Origin: CAWVSB01 sp036960375
Lineage (GTDB): Bacteria; Pseudomonadota; Gammaproteobacteria; Pseudomonadales; CAWVSB01
NCBI GenBank assembly: GCA_036960375.1
Contig: JBALVY010000012.1
Span: 1 to 64,000 of the forward strand
Reading direction: 5' to 3'
Length of the DNA stretch: 64,000 nt
The notes under the pieces were generated by a model. It searched no databases. It had not been told where the DNA came from and worked only from the letters and a program-made list of their open reading frames with translations. Made by a program: the position numbers and the translations under genes. Positions 1 to 6,828 of this stretch are shown in pieces; position 1 is the first letter of the stretch; the number at the start of each line of letters is the position of its first letter.

Positions 1-100
1 TCCAGACCGGCTCGATAAAGTCCGAGCGCAGGGCTTTCATCAGCAGGTCGGTGCCAATGTTTCCGGGACCTATGATTGCGGCTTTGATTTTTTTACTCAT
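1..100 (-). CDS. Acetaldehyde dehydrogenase (acylating), N-terminal part, cut by the window edge
   Basis: Only the first 33 codons are in the window; the gene runs off the left edge. The start at base 100 gives MSKKIKAAIIGPGNIG, with the Rossmann glycine motif GPGNIG at residues 11-16 typical of the MhpF/DmpF/HsaG family. That enzyme converts acetaldehyde (or propanal) to the acyl-CoA as the last step of meta-cleavage catabolism, normally in a complex with a 4-hydroxy-2-oxovalerate aldolase. It follows a hydratase and a hydrolase of the same pathway on the same strand, which supports the call. The aldolase would be expected beyond the left edge. The family call rests on a short N-terminus plus context. 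Confidence 0.75.
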   Translation of the reverse strand, partial: MSKKIKAAIIGPGNIGTDLLMKALRSDFIEPVW

Positions 101-215
101 CGTATTTCCTTTGAGATCTAGTGTTTTTTGTCCGGAGGCGGAACCGGATTTATTCAGTTTATTCGCCGGTACCGAGGTGGGTGTAATAGCAGTGGGCTTC
201 GGCTAAGTGAAATAG

Positions 216-1004
216 CTATACAAACGTCACTGACGCTGTGCCCACACCTTCTAATGCCATTTCCATTACATCGCCGGCTACAACAGGTTCCAGCGGCACC
301 AGAGATCCCGACAAAATAGTTTCGCCTGCCAGAAAAGGAATCCCAAACTCGCCCAGTGTATTGGCGAGCCAGGCGACAGCTGTCAGCGGGTTGCCTTGCA
401 CGGCACTGCCCATGCCTTCGCTGAGAAACTGGCCATTCTTTTTTACGGTAACTTTTAAATTCGGTAAATCATGATCACGAGGGTCAACTGCTGTATCGCC
501 AATAACATAAACACCGCAGGATGCGTTATCTGCCACGGTATCCTGAATTTTAATTTTCCAGTCATTAATACGCGAATCGACTATTTCGAAACACGGGGAG
601 ATAGACTCGGTGGCATCCAGCACATCGGCTTCGGTTATTCCGGGCCCGACTAAATCTTTCTTTAATTTAAACGCTATCTCTGCTTCTGCACGAGGCTGGA
701 TCAAATTACCTGCCACAGGTACCTTGGCTCCATCAGGATATTCCATGCTCTTGGTCAGGAAGCCAAAATCTGGCTGATACACTCCCAACATATCCTGTAC
801 CGGTTTGCTGGTAACGCCAATTTTTTTGCCGACGATCACTTCACCATCATTTTCCACGCGGCGGTTCAGCATACGTAAGGAAATATAATAGGCGTCTTCG
901 ATCGTTATATCTTCGAAACGATCAGTGAATGGCACCACGGTCTTCTGCGCACGCAGGGCTTCGTATAGCTCGTCACCCAAGGCTTCTATTTGTGTTTCTT
1001 CCAT
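216..1004 (-). CDS. 2-oxopent-4-enoate hydratase (MhpD/HsaE/TesE type)
   Basis: The 262-residue protein matches the 2-keto-4-pentenoate hydratase family in length and motifs: KIGVTSKPVQ at residues 61-70 and QPRAEAEIAF near 103-112, where Glu106 and Glu108, with Glu140, match the metal-binding glutamates of MhpD. It hydrates 2-oxopent-4-enoate-type products to 4-hydroxy-2-oxo acids in meta-cleavage pathways. A longer frame opens at 1067, but its extra 21 residues lie inside the hydrolase gene. The ATG at 1004, 4 bases after the hydrolase stop, is preferred. The tight spacing suggests an operon hydrolase-hydratase-aldehyde dehydrogenase. Whether the natural substrate comes from an aromatic or a steroid ring cannot be told from this protein alone. 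Confidence 0.9.
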   Translation of the reverse strand: MEETQIEALGDELYEALRAQKTVVPFTDRFEDITIEDAYYISLRMLNRRVENDGEVIVGKKIGVTSKPVQDMLGVYQPDFGFLTKSMEYPDGAKVPVAGNLIQPRAEAEIAFKLKKDLVGPGITEADVLDATESISPCFEIVDSRINDWKIKIQDTVADNASCGVYVIGDTAVDPRDHDLPNLKVTVKKNGQFLSEGMGSAVQGNPLTAVAWLANTLGEFGIPFLAGETILSGSLVPLEPVVAGDVMEMALEGVGTASVTFV

Positions 1005-1008
1005 AGAT

Positions 1009-1845
1009 CTATTCACCGTATTGCAAAAAACCAAGACACTGGCGATTAAACAGGTCGCAATGCTCAAGCATCACCCAATGACCACAGTTGGAAACCAGTT
1101 CTACACGGACATTTGGCAAACCGTGAGCCAAAGTCATAATGCCCGATGGCGGCATCATTTTTTCATCCAGCCCCCAAAATACCAGCACCGGACAAGTAAT
1201 CTCCGACAGGCGCTCTGTCATATTGGGCACGACCATCGTTTTCATAGCATGCGGGTTTTGCAGTTGCATTGTCGCATGCCGCTCGGCGACCAATTCGTCA
1301 TCGACACAATCCGGGTTGATAACAAACGCCTCAAGGAAAAAGCTCTTCATTTTTTCGGGTGTTACAGGCTCTGGTGAGGTAAAGACTTCGCGCATCAACT
1401 GCATGCCGGGCATGGTAAAGTAGTTAGCCTGATCCTCTATGCCACCTGGCGCCATCAAGATCAAACTCTCTGTTTTAGAAGAGTAATCCAGGGCAAATTT
1501 CAATGCGATAGCCCCACCCAGTGAATTTCCAATCAATGTGCATTTATCAACGCCAGCGTGATCGAGTGTCTGCTTGATACACTCGACAAAAAAATCAATA
1601 TGGTAGTCGACGTCCTGAGGTTTATCTGAAAACCCGTAACCTACCAGATCAGGCACAATCACGCGGTAACCTTGCTTAGCTATAGCCGGGTAATTGCCCT
1701 GAAAATTACTGTGTCCACTGGCACCTGAACCACTACCGTGTAAAAACACCACCACCGGACCTTCGCCCTGATCCAGATAGTGAATGGTTTGCCCGTTGGG
1801 CAGTGTCGCGTAATTGCCTTCAGGTAATAGGTCTTTGGCACTCAT
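1009..1845 (-). CDS. Meta-cleavage product C-C bond hydrolase (alpha/beta hydrolase, HsaD/TesD/BphD-like)
   Basis: The 278-residue alpha/beta-hydrolase has an oxyanion-hole motif HGSGSGASG at 36-44, nucleophile elbow GNSLGG with Ser108, Asp227 (WGLDEKM) and His256 (NCGHWV), i.e. a complete catalytic triad. The GSGxGASGxxNF stretch after the first strand is characteristic of hydrolases that cleave vinylogous 1,5-diketones from extradiol ring opening (BphD, HsaD, MhpC). The ATG at 1845 is preferred over an upstream frame start at 1887, which adds 14 residues without family similarity. It is directly upstream of the hydratase, so the two probably act in sequence. A steroid role (HsaD/TesD) is possible but unproven. 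Confidence 0.88.
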   Translation of the reverse strand: MSAKDLLPEGNYATLPNGQTIHYLDQGEGPVVVFLHGSGSGASGHSNFQGNYPAIAKQGYRVIVPDLVGYGFSDKPQDVDYHIDFFVECIKQTLDHAGVDKCTLIGNSLGGAIALKFALDYSSKTESLILMAPGGIEDQANYFTMPGMQLMREVFTSPEPVTPEKMKSFFLEAFVINPDCVDDELVAERHATMQLQNPHAMKTMVVPNMTERLSEITCPVLVFWGLDEKMMPPSGIMTLAHGLPNVRVELVSNCGHWVMLEHCDLFNRQCLGFLQYGE

Positions 1846-1991
1846 AATAAATATCCGTTTTTGTCTGCCCGGTTCAATCCAGGACACTAAGCAGCTGGCT
1901 TAATAACTCCACCAGTCAATGAGCGCACTATAACCAAAACCAGACAGTTACTGTGTTACGGGGCATTAATACTCTCTCAGCAAGGCAATGC

Positions 1992-2855
1992 TCAATGGAT
2001 CACCGCGGGATTAAATTCAGTCACATCACCCAGCATCGACCGATGTGATGGCGGTTGTTTACCGTTAACATCTACTACGCCATATTCCGCACCCAATTCG
2101 GCACCTACCAGTACCAGACCACTGCGTGCCATGCGCTGTGGGTCCCGGCTTAACGCATCAATCAATAGACCAGAAAATTCCGGTGTTTCGGCTGTCTCTG
2201 CCATATGGGCATAGAGCTCTGGCTGTGCATCAAATACTCGCTGGGTTCTCTCGGTCAGCAGCAGCCCCATCCAAATGGATACGACACACACGTCGTGTGG
2301 TTCAAAATCAATCGCCATATCGTGGGCCATTTTGTCGACGGCGGCTTTGCCTGCGCCATAAGCGGGGCCGTGCATATAACAGCGCCCACCAAAAGATGAG
2401 GTATTGACTACCAGGCCGTGTTCACTTTGAATTAATAGGGGTGCCGCATACCAACTGGCCACATAGCTGGAGCGCATACCGACGTCGGTGATATCAATCA
2501 TATCCAGTGGTTTTTCCCAGAAAGGCCCGGGCTGGGTAATCGAATCAGGCAGGGCCAGGGCATTGTTGACCAGAATATCCAGTCGACCTTGCTCTCGCTC
2601 TATTTGCTCAAAAAGTGCCTTCACTTGAGCATCATCGCTGTGATCACACACCACCGCGATACCGGTCCCGCCGCGGCGATTAATTTCCTCGGCGGTTGCG
2701 TAGACGGTACCCGGTAGGGCGGCATCTCCTTCCACTCTGGTTCGACCTGTCACATAAACAATATCGCCACAGCCACCCAAAGCGAGGGCGATACCTTTGC
2801 CCGCGCCTCGACTGGCGCCAGTGACTAATACAACGCGTTGCTTTGATTCAGCCAT
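1992..2855 (-). CDS. Short-chain dehydrogenase/reductase
   Basis: This 287-residue SDR has the NAD(P)-binding TGASRGAG motif at 12-19, NNAL at 97-100 and the catalytic set Ser153/154, Tyr166, Lys170 (YGAGK). A Thr-Gly-Arg stretch follows beta-strand 2 (VTGRTR). The overall pattern resembles DHRS1-like SDRs rather than FabG. It lies on the same strand as, and about 100 bases upstream of, the hydrolase-hydratase genes, so it may oxidise or reduce an intermediate of the same catabolic route. The substrate cannot be predicted from sequence. The start ATG at 2855 is followed directly by the expected first beta-strand. Confidence 0.85.
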   Translation of the reverse strand: MAESKQRVVLVTGASRGAGKGIALALGGCGDIVYVTGRTRVEGDAALPGTVYATAEEINRRGGTGIAVVCDHSDDAQVKALFEQIEREQGRLDILVNNALALPDSITQPGPFWEKPLDMIDITDVGMRSSYVASWYAAPLLIQSEHGLVVNTSSFGGRCYMHGPAYGAGKAAVDKMAHDMAIDFEPHDVCVVSIWMGLLLTERTQRVFDAQPELYAHMAETAETPEFSGLLIDALSRDPQRMARSGLVLVGAELGAEYGVVDVNGKQPPSHRSMLGDVTEFNPAVIH

Positions 2856-2937
2856 TTCCTGTATTCCTGCTTAGAAAGACGGTCTATCTTAGTCCCTGGC
2901 GACAGGATAGGCAGCTGAAATGATTGTCATCTTTGCG

Positions 2938-3363
2938 CTAACTGTCGTCCCAGTCACGATGCATTTCGATAAACATAAACGAAGCTGTCCAGGTAATTAG
3001 CACCAGACCTGCAAGCGGCTCAAGACCAACAAGGAAACGAATGTCTCCGCTCGGCGATATATCCCCCAGCCCCAGGGAGGTATAAGCGGTAAAAGAAAAA
3101 TACGCGCAGTCCATTAGGCTGCCATTAAATGCGCCCGTCAGTCCGCCAAAGCCCTCAAGACTCAACAAGAAGTAATAAGCGAGAGCAAATAACCAGACCT
3201 CGATACAATGTGCCATTAGGGCCCCGAGCACCCCCGCAACCACTCTATACCGATGCCGAATAGGCAATTTTGGACACCAGATATTCAGCCGATACAGCGC
3301 TTCATAATGAATCAGTACCGCTCCGGCAACCACCAACACATTGATTATCCAGATAGCCAGCAT
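2938..3363 (-). CDS. Small ion-channel-like membrane protein with a pore loop
   Basis: The 141-residue protein has a hydrophobic segment at 3-20, a second at about 43-68, a pore helix and filter-like loop TSLGLGD at 95-101, and a last membrane segment at about 108-132. This is the layout of bacterial two-TM potassium-channel (Ion_trans_2) modules with one extra N-terminal segment. The filter deviates from TVGYGD (Leu-Gly-Leu-Gly-Asp), so potassium selectivity is not certain. The ATG at 3363 is 2 bases after the bolA stop and is preferred to an upstream start at 3396 inside bolA. Tight coupling implies co-transcription with bolA. No regulatory ligand-binding domain is present. Confidence 0.7.
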   Translation of the reverse strand: MLAIWIINVLVVAGAVLIHYEALYRLNIWCPKLPIRHRYRVVAGVLGALMAHCIEVWLFALAYYFLLSLEGFGGLTGAFNGSLMDCAYFSFTAYTSLGLGDISPSGDIRFLVGLEPLAGLVLITWTASFMFIEMHRDWDDS

Positions 3364-3365
3364 AA

Positions 3366-3683
3366 TTAGCTCTCGGCCTTGGATCCGCCCATGCACTCGG
3401 GCGAGTCGGGCGCATCATCTGTCACCGACCACTCGGCGGGGGTATAGAGGAACATTGACAGCGCATGTACGGGGCCTTCCAGCTCTGGCGCCAGCTCTTT
3501 GTATACTTGTTGATGTCTGGCCACTTTGCGCTTGCCGTCAAAACTGGTCGATACCATTATGACTTTAAAGTGGGTCTCTGAATTGGCTGGCACTGAATGC
3601 ATATGGCTTTCATTGATGACTTCCATATGTACGGGAGCGAAGGCGCTGCTTAGCTTATTTGTAATGGTGGTTTCTACTTCCAT
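3366..3683 (-). CDS. bolA: BolA family protein
   Basis: The 105-residue protein has the BolA signature: a conserved His-rich centre (SETHFKVIMVS), then GKRKVARHQQVY and a C-terminal helix ending in ALSMFLYTPAEW. BolA proteins act with monothiol glutaredoxins in iron-sulfur and stress biology; a CGFS glutaredoxin is encoded at 54.1 kb. The ATG at 3683 gives the normal family length. A longer reading frame up to 3842 runs through a palindromic repeat and is rejected as the true N-terminus. It is followed 2 bases later by the small channel-like gene. The C-terminal 15 residues are acidic and beyond the core fold. Confidence 0.92.
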   Translation of the reverse strand: MEVETTITNKLSSAFAPVHMEVINESHMHSVPANSETHFKVIMVSTSFDGKRKVARHQQVYKELAPELEGPVHALSMFLYTPAEWSVTDDAPDSPECMGGSKAES

Positions 3684-3770
3684 TGTATTTCCGTTGGCAT
3701 GGGTGGTGAGTTCTCTAGAGTATAACGTTGGGGGTATTGAGGTAAAGTGGGAGGTTCGGCATTTAACTCC

Positions 3771-3951
3771 GGCCAGTACCGCCCCCACAGACCGAATCGA
3801 CCATAAGGATTTGCCACAGCCGGCAGCTGCGGAACTCGACAATTTTTGCTGCGCAAAAATCTGGACTCAGACAGTCCTCGCTGAGAACTCCGGCTGTGGC
3901 AAATCCTTATTCATGGTCTGATTGATTCGGTCTGTGGGGGCGGTACTGGCC
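3771..3951 (-). repeat. Nested-palindrome element, copy A (isolated copy)
   Basis: A 28-base perfect outer stem (3771-3798 with 3924-3951) encloses a 21-base perfect inner stem (3803-3823 with 3890-3910). The 66-base apical part (3824-3889) has a further small stem (TTTTTG/CAAAAA on the minus strand) around CGCAG. Read on the minus strand, the internal loop carries AATCAGACCATG and the apical part carries TGTCTGAG and CGAGTTCC, the same motifs in the same order as the four copies at 35.3-36.4 kb. The stem sequences are unrelated to those copies. It lies between bolA and the old yellow enzyme gene. No long T-run follows, so it is not a simple terminator. Confidence 0.85.
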
Positions 3952-4026
3952 TGATATTGTACGGTAATTAAAGAGCGTGGCTTCGTTTGCTGGAAAACCC
4001 AAAAGAACGAAAACAAAGACAAAAAT

Positions 4027-4067
4027 AAAACCTCGTATTCCCTATCATTTCGGCAATACGAGGTTTT
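4027..4067 (-). terminator. Rho-independent terminator after the old yellow enzyme gene
   Basis: A 13-base stem AAAACCTCGTATT pairs with AATACGAGGTTTT around a 15-base loop. It starts 13 bases past the stop codon of the minus-strand gene, and a T-rich run follows on that strand. The symmetric A/T flanks could also let it act on the other strand. Confidence 0.85.
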
Positions 4068-4080
4068 GTAATATCAGCCC

Positions 4081-5142
4081 TTATTCTGCCTTGGGATAAT
4101 CCGAGAAGCCTTTTGCGCCTGCGGTATATAGAGTGCTTGGGTCGAATTTGCTCAGAGGTATTTCATCACGAAACCTCTCAACCAGGTCTGGGTTACCGAT
4201 AAATGAGCGTCCAAAAGAAACCGCATCGGCCTCTCCACTGCTGATAACCGTATTTGCATCGGCTTCTCGGTAGCTGTCATTCACAATCAAGGGGCCGTGG
4301 AAATGTGCTTTCGCCAACGCGATATTATCCAGTCCGGTATTTGTCATTCTAATAACATGCAAATAAGCCAGTCCCATGGAGTCGACGGCATCCAGCAGAT
4401 GACTGAAGGTTTCTTCGGGTTTGTCGTCGTGCAGGTCGTTAAATGGATTAGCCGGACAAATACGCATACCAACTCGGTCTGCTCCGGCAACGTCACACAT
4501 GGCGGCCAGTGTCTCGAGAACAAAACGGATGCGGTTTTCTACTGTGCCGCCATACTGGTCGGTGCGTTGGTTGGTGCCTGTCGACAAAAACTGTGCGGGT
4601 AAATAGCCCGATGTACAGTGCAATTCTACTCCATCAAAACCTGCCTCAAAGGCGTTGGCGGTGGCTTGTCGGTACTCTTCGATCACGGCAGAAATTTCTT
4701 CTGTTCGCAGTGCTCGCGGCATGTCCATATCGACCATGCCGTCATTAGCAAAGATCTGATCCTGGCACTGAATTGCGGAGGGTGCGACTGTTTCAGCATC
4801 GTCGGCTTTATTGAGTTTGCTACCCACACGCCCGCAATGCATTATTTGCATTACTATTTTACCGCCCTTCTGGTGGACTGCATCAACCACCTTGCGCCAG
4901 GCTTCCACCTGTTGTGGGTTATATATTCCCGGAGTACGGCAATAACCTTTGCCATTTTTGCTGGGCTGCACTCCTTCGGTAATAATCAATCCTGCACTGG
5001 CCCGCTGGCTATAATAATCCACATGAATACCCAGCGGCATATCATCGTCATCGGCTCGGCTGCGGGTCATGGGCGCCATAACCACTCGGTTGGCCAATTC
5101 TAGCTGGCCGAGAACAACAGCTTCTAATAAGGCTTTGCTCAT
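4081..5142 (-). CDS. Old yellow enzyme family flavoprotein (NemA-like ene-reductase)
   Basis: The 353-residue TIM-barrel FMN enzyme has the N-terminal NRVVMAPMTRSRA motif (18-30), SGYLPAQFL (178-186), DQYGGTVENRIRF (195-207) and a C-terminal phosphate-binding SFGRSFIGNPDL segment. These place it with alkene reductases that reduce activated C=C bonds with NAD(P)H. The substrate-anchoring HxxN/HxxH pair appears as His175-Cys-Thr-Ser178, so the second residue is Ser; the proton-donor Tyr180 is present. The neighbouring SnoaL-like gene, 33 bases upstream on the same strand, may be co-transcribed. The substrate is unknown; detoxification or a catabolic reduction are both possible. Confidence 0.9.
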   Translation of the reverse strand: MSKALLEAVVLGQLELANRVVMAPMTRSRADDDDMPLGIHVDYYSQRASAGLIITEGVQPSKNGKGYCRTPGIYNPQQVEAWRKVVDAVHQKGGKIVMQIMHCGRVGSKLNKADDAETVAPSAIQCQDQIFANDGMVDMDMPRALRTEEISAVIEEYRQATANAFEAGFDGVELHCTSGYLPAQFLSTGTNQRTDQYGGTVENRIRFVLETLAAMCDVAGADRVGMRICPANPFNDLHDDKPEETFSHLLDAVDSMGLAYLHVIRMTNTGLDNIALAKAHFHGPLIVNDSYREADANTVISSGEADAVSFGRSFIGNPDLVERFRDEIPLSKFDPSTLYTAGAKGFSDYPKAE

Positions 5143-5175
5143 TAAATTTTTCTCCTGAAAATTTGTTGTACGAGT

Positions 5176-5799
5176 TTAACGTACACGTATTTTTGGCACG
5201 TCCATGGTCCGCCGCATACGGATTAAAAATTCATCCAGCGGTGCAGCCTCTGCCACTTCGGGCTCATCACAATTGGGCGGGTTATCCCAAAACTCCTGCC
5301 AGGAAGGCCATAAGTCATGAAACGCGCCGGCGTAAGCTTCACGCTCTGGCCAGCGCATCTTATTGTCGCCTATCGGCGGCTTGTTAATATCGGTGGCATA
5401 CCAATAACAGGGCAGGCGGCGGCGAAAATACCAAACGCCATCCATGCGCACGTAATCGTCCCAATATAACATCTGCATAATGACCCACTCATCACCAGTC
5501 TCATGTTCATTTTTTGAATACACTACGCCATAGGCGTGATCGGGGTCTTTAAATTCTATGACATGATTGCCGATATGATGAGAAGTGCCGGTAAATTGCT
5601 CACGCAGGGTATCATCCAACCAACGTTTCAAATGGCCGCGGCCCGTTTTCTCACGACTGACCCTAATATCAGGCGCAAACAGGTTCACATGGGCGTCAAG
5701 ATCACGCATATCCAGAGACAGGGAGTACTTTGCTGGTAGCTGTCGAATAGCATCCAGTGACTCCAAACGGTCTATTCTCGCCAATAATTCTTCGCTCAT
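5176..5799 (-). CDS. SnoaL-like (NTF2-fold) protein
   Basis: The 207-residue protein begins with a helix (ARIDRLESLDAIRQLPAKY) followed by DMRDLDAHVNLFAPD, the standard opening of SnoaL_4/NTF2-fold proteins. Strands with HHIGNHVIEF and YWDDYVRMDGVWYFRRR follow. Members include hydroxylating, isomerase and dehydratase enzymes of polyketide, steroid and aromatic metabolism, but also proteins of unknown role. The family His/Asp cavity cannot be verified by eye. It is divergent from the LysR gene at 5909, with about 110 bases between the starts, so it is the likely first gene of a SnoaL-old yellow enzyme unit controlled by that regulator. Confidence 0.75.
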   Translation of the reverse strand: MSEELLARIDRLESLDAIRQLPAKYSLSLDMRDLDAHVNLFAPDIRVSREKTGRGHLKRWLDDTLREQFTGTSHHIGNHVIEFKDPDHAYGVVYSKNEHETGDEWVIMQMLYWDDYVRMDGVWYFRRRLPCYWYATDINKPPIGDNKMRWPEREAYAGAFHDLWPSWQEFWDNPPNCDEPEVAEAAPLDEFLIRMRRTMDVPKIRVR

Positions 5800-5878
5800 G
5801 GAAGCTCCTTTTAAAACCTGTATTCTCTACCAAGATTCATACTATAGATCAAACAGCACGTGCATTTAAATGATTTAC

Positions 5879-5899
5879 TTTGCACTGTCACCGTGCAAA
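5879..5899. promoter_or_regulatory. Palindromic putative LysR-regulator operator
   Basis: TTTGCAC and GTGCAAA are separated by 7 bases, a T-N11-A-type interrupted palindrome typical of LysR-family binding sites. It ends 9 bases before the preferred ATG at 5909, and a second small palindrome GCACGTGC lies at 5856-5863. Both sit in the divergent region between the SnoaL-like and LysR genes. Confidence 0.5.
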
Positions 5900-5908
5900 T
5901 ATGCACAC

Positions 5909-6826
5909 ATGTTTGACTGGAATGATCTCAGGTTTTTACTCGCCACCGTCCGCTGCGGCACGTTCTCTGCCGCCGGTGAAGAACTGGGCGTCAATCGCAC
6001 TACTGTCGCCAGGCGTGTCACTAACCTGGAAAAAAAGGCCGCTGTGCGCCTGCTTGAACCCAGCTCTACCGGCTTAAAACCCACCACAGCTGGACGTGCA
6101 TTAATTGAGCTTGCCATTAATATGGAGAAACAGGTACAGCAGGCCACGGACTCTTTTCTGTCTGCAGATTATCACGCGGTTGGCCCTCTGAGACTTGCCG
6201 CCCCGACTGGGCTTGGGGCGGAATTTATGCCCGAGATAGCACAATTTTGTGCCGCCTATCCCAGTATAGAACTGGAACTGGTCACTAGCTCCGACCCTGC
6301 CGCTCTGGTTAGCCAGCGTAAAGCTGATGTCTGTATAGCCGTGAGTAATCACCCGCCCGAGCACCTGACAGCTACCGTAATAGGTGAGTTAAAACGTGCT
6401 CTCTACGGCAGCACCCGCTACTTGAAAACGATACCTGCCAACACCGCTTTAAAACAGCTTAATTGGGTATTCTGGGGCAAAGAAATGTCACATACTCTTA
6501 TCGCAAAATGGATGCAGTCGCACTTGCCAGACGATATCTCTATCGCAGCCAGAGTTAACTCCTGGACCGCCATGCGGGAGGCCATTAGTAATGACCTTGG
6601 GGTAAGCTATCTTTGGTGCTTTTTGGCGGATGAAGATACGGATCTGCAACAACTACGGGCCCCGCTCGCCGAAGTCAGCATGGGTTTATGGCTTATGGTG
6701 CACGAAGACGTACCCGTTAACGCGCGAGTCGAAGCCTTGCTGTCCGGCCTCCCCTCTCTGCTCAAAAACCGGATAACAAAAAAGGGCCTGTCCGAAGACA
6801 AGCCCTTGGAGACGCACCCTGTTTAG
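5909..6826 (+). CDS. LysR family transcriptional regulator
   Basis: The 305-residue protein starts with the LysR winged HTH (FDWNDLRFLLATVRCGTFSAA, RTTVARRVTNLEKK, residues about 2-62) and continues with a periplasmic-binding-like effector domain. The frame is open from 5870, but the stretch before 5909 contains an operator-like palindrome, so the ATG at 5909 just before the HTH is chosen. The gene is divergent from the SnoaL/old-yellow-enzyme unit, the usual arrangement for a LysR protein and its targets. It converges on the beta-oxidation gene, with only 2 bases between stop codons. The inducer is unknown. Confidence 0.9.
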   Translation: MFDWNDLRFLLATVRCGTFSAAGEELGVNRTTVARRVTNLEKKAAVRLLEPSSTGLKPTTAGRALIELAINMEKQVQQATDSFLSADYHAVGPLRLAAPTGLGAEFMPEIAQFCAAYPSIELELVTSSDPAALVSQRKADVCIAVSNHPPEHLTATVIGELKRALYGSTRYLKTIPANTALKQLNWVFWGKEMSHTLIAKWMQSHLPDDISIAARVNSWTAMREAISNDLGVSYLWCFLADEDTDLQQLRAPLAEVSMGLWLMVHEDVPVNARVEALLSGLPSLLKNRITKKGLSEDKPLETHPV

Positions 6827-6828
6827 CT

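Noticed and set aside
3684..3856. N-terminal extension of BolA up to 3842
   Set aside because: It runs through the palindromic element and has no similarity to BolA; the ATG at 3683 gives the standard protein.
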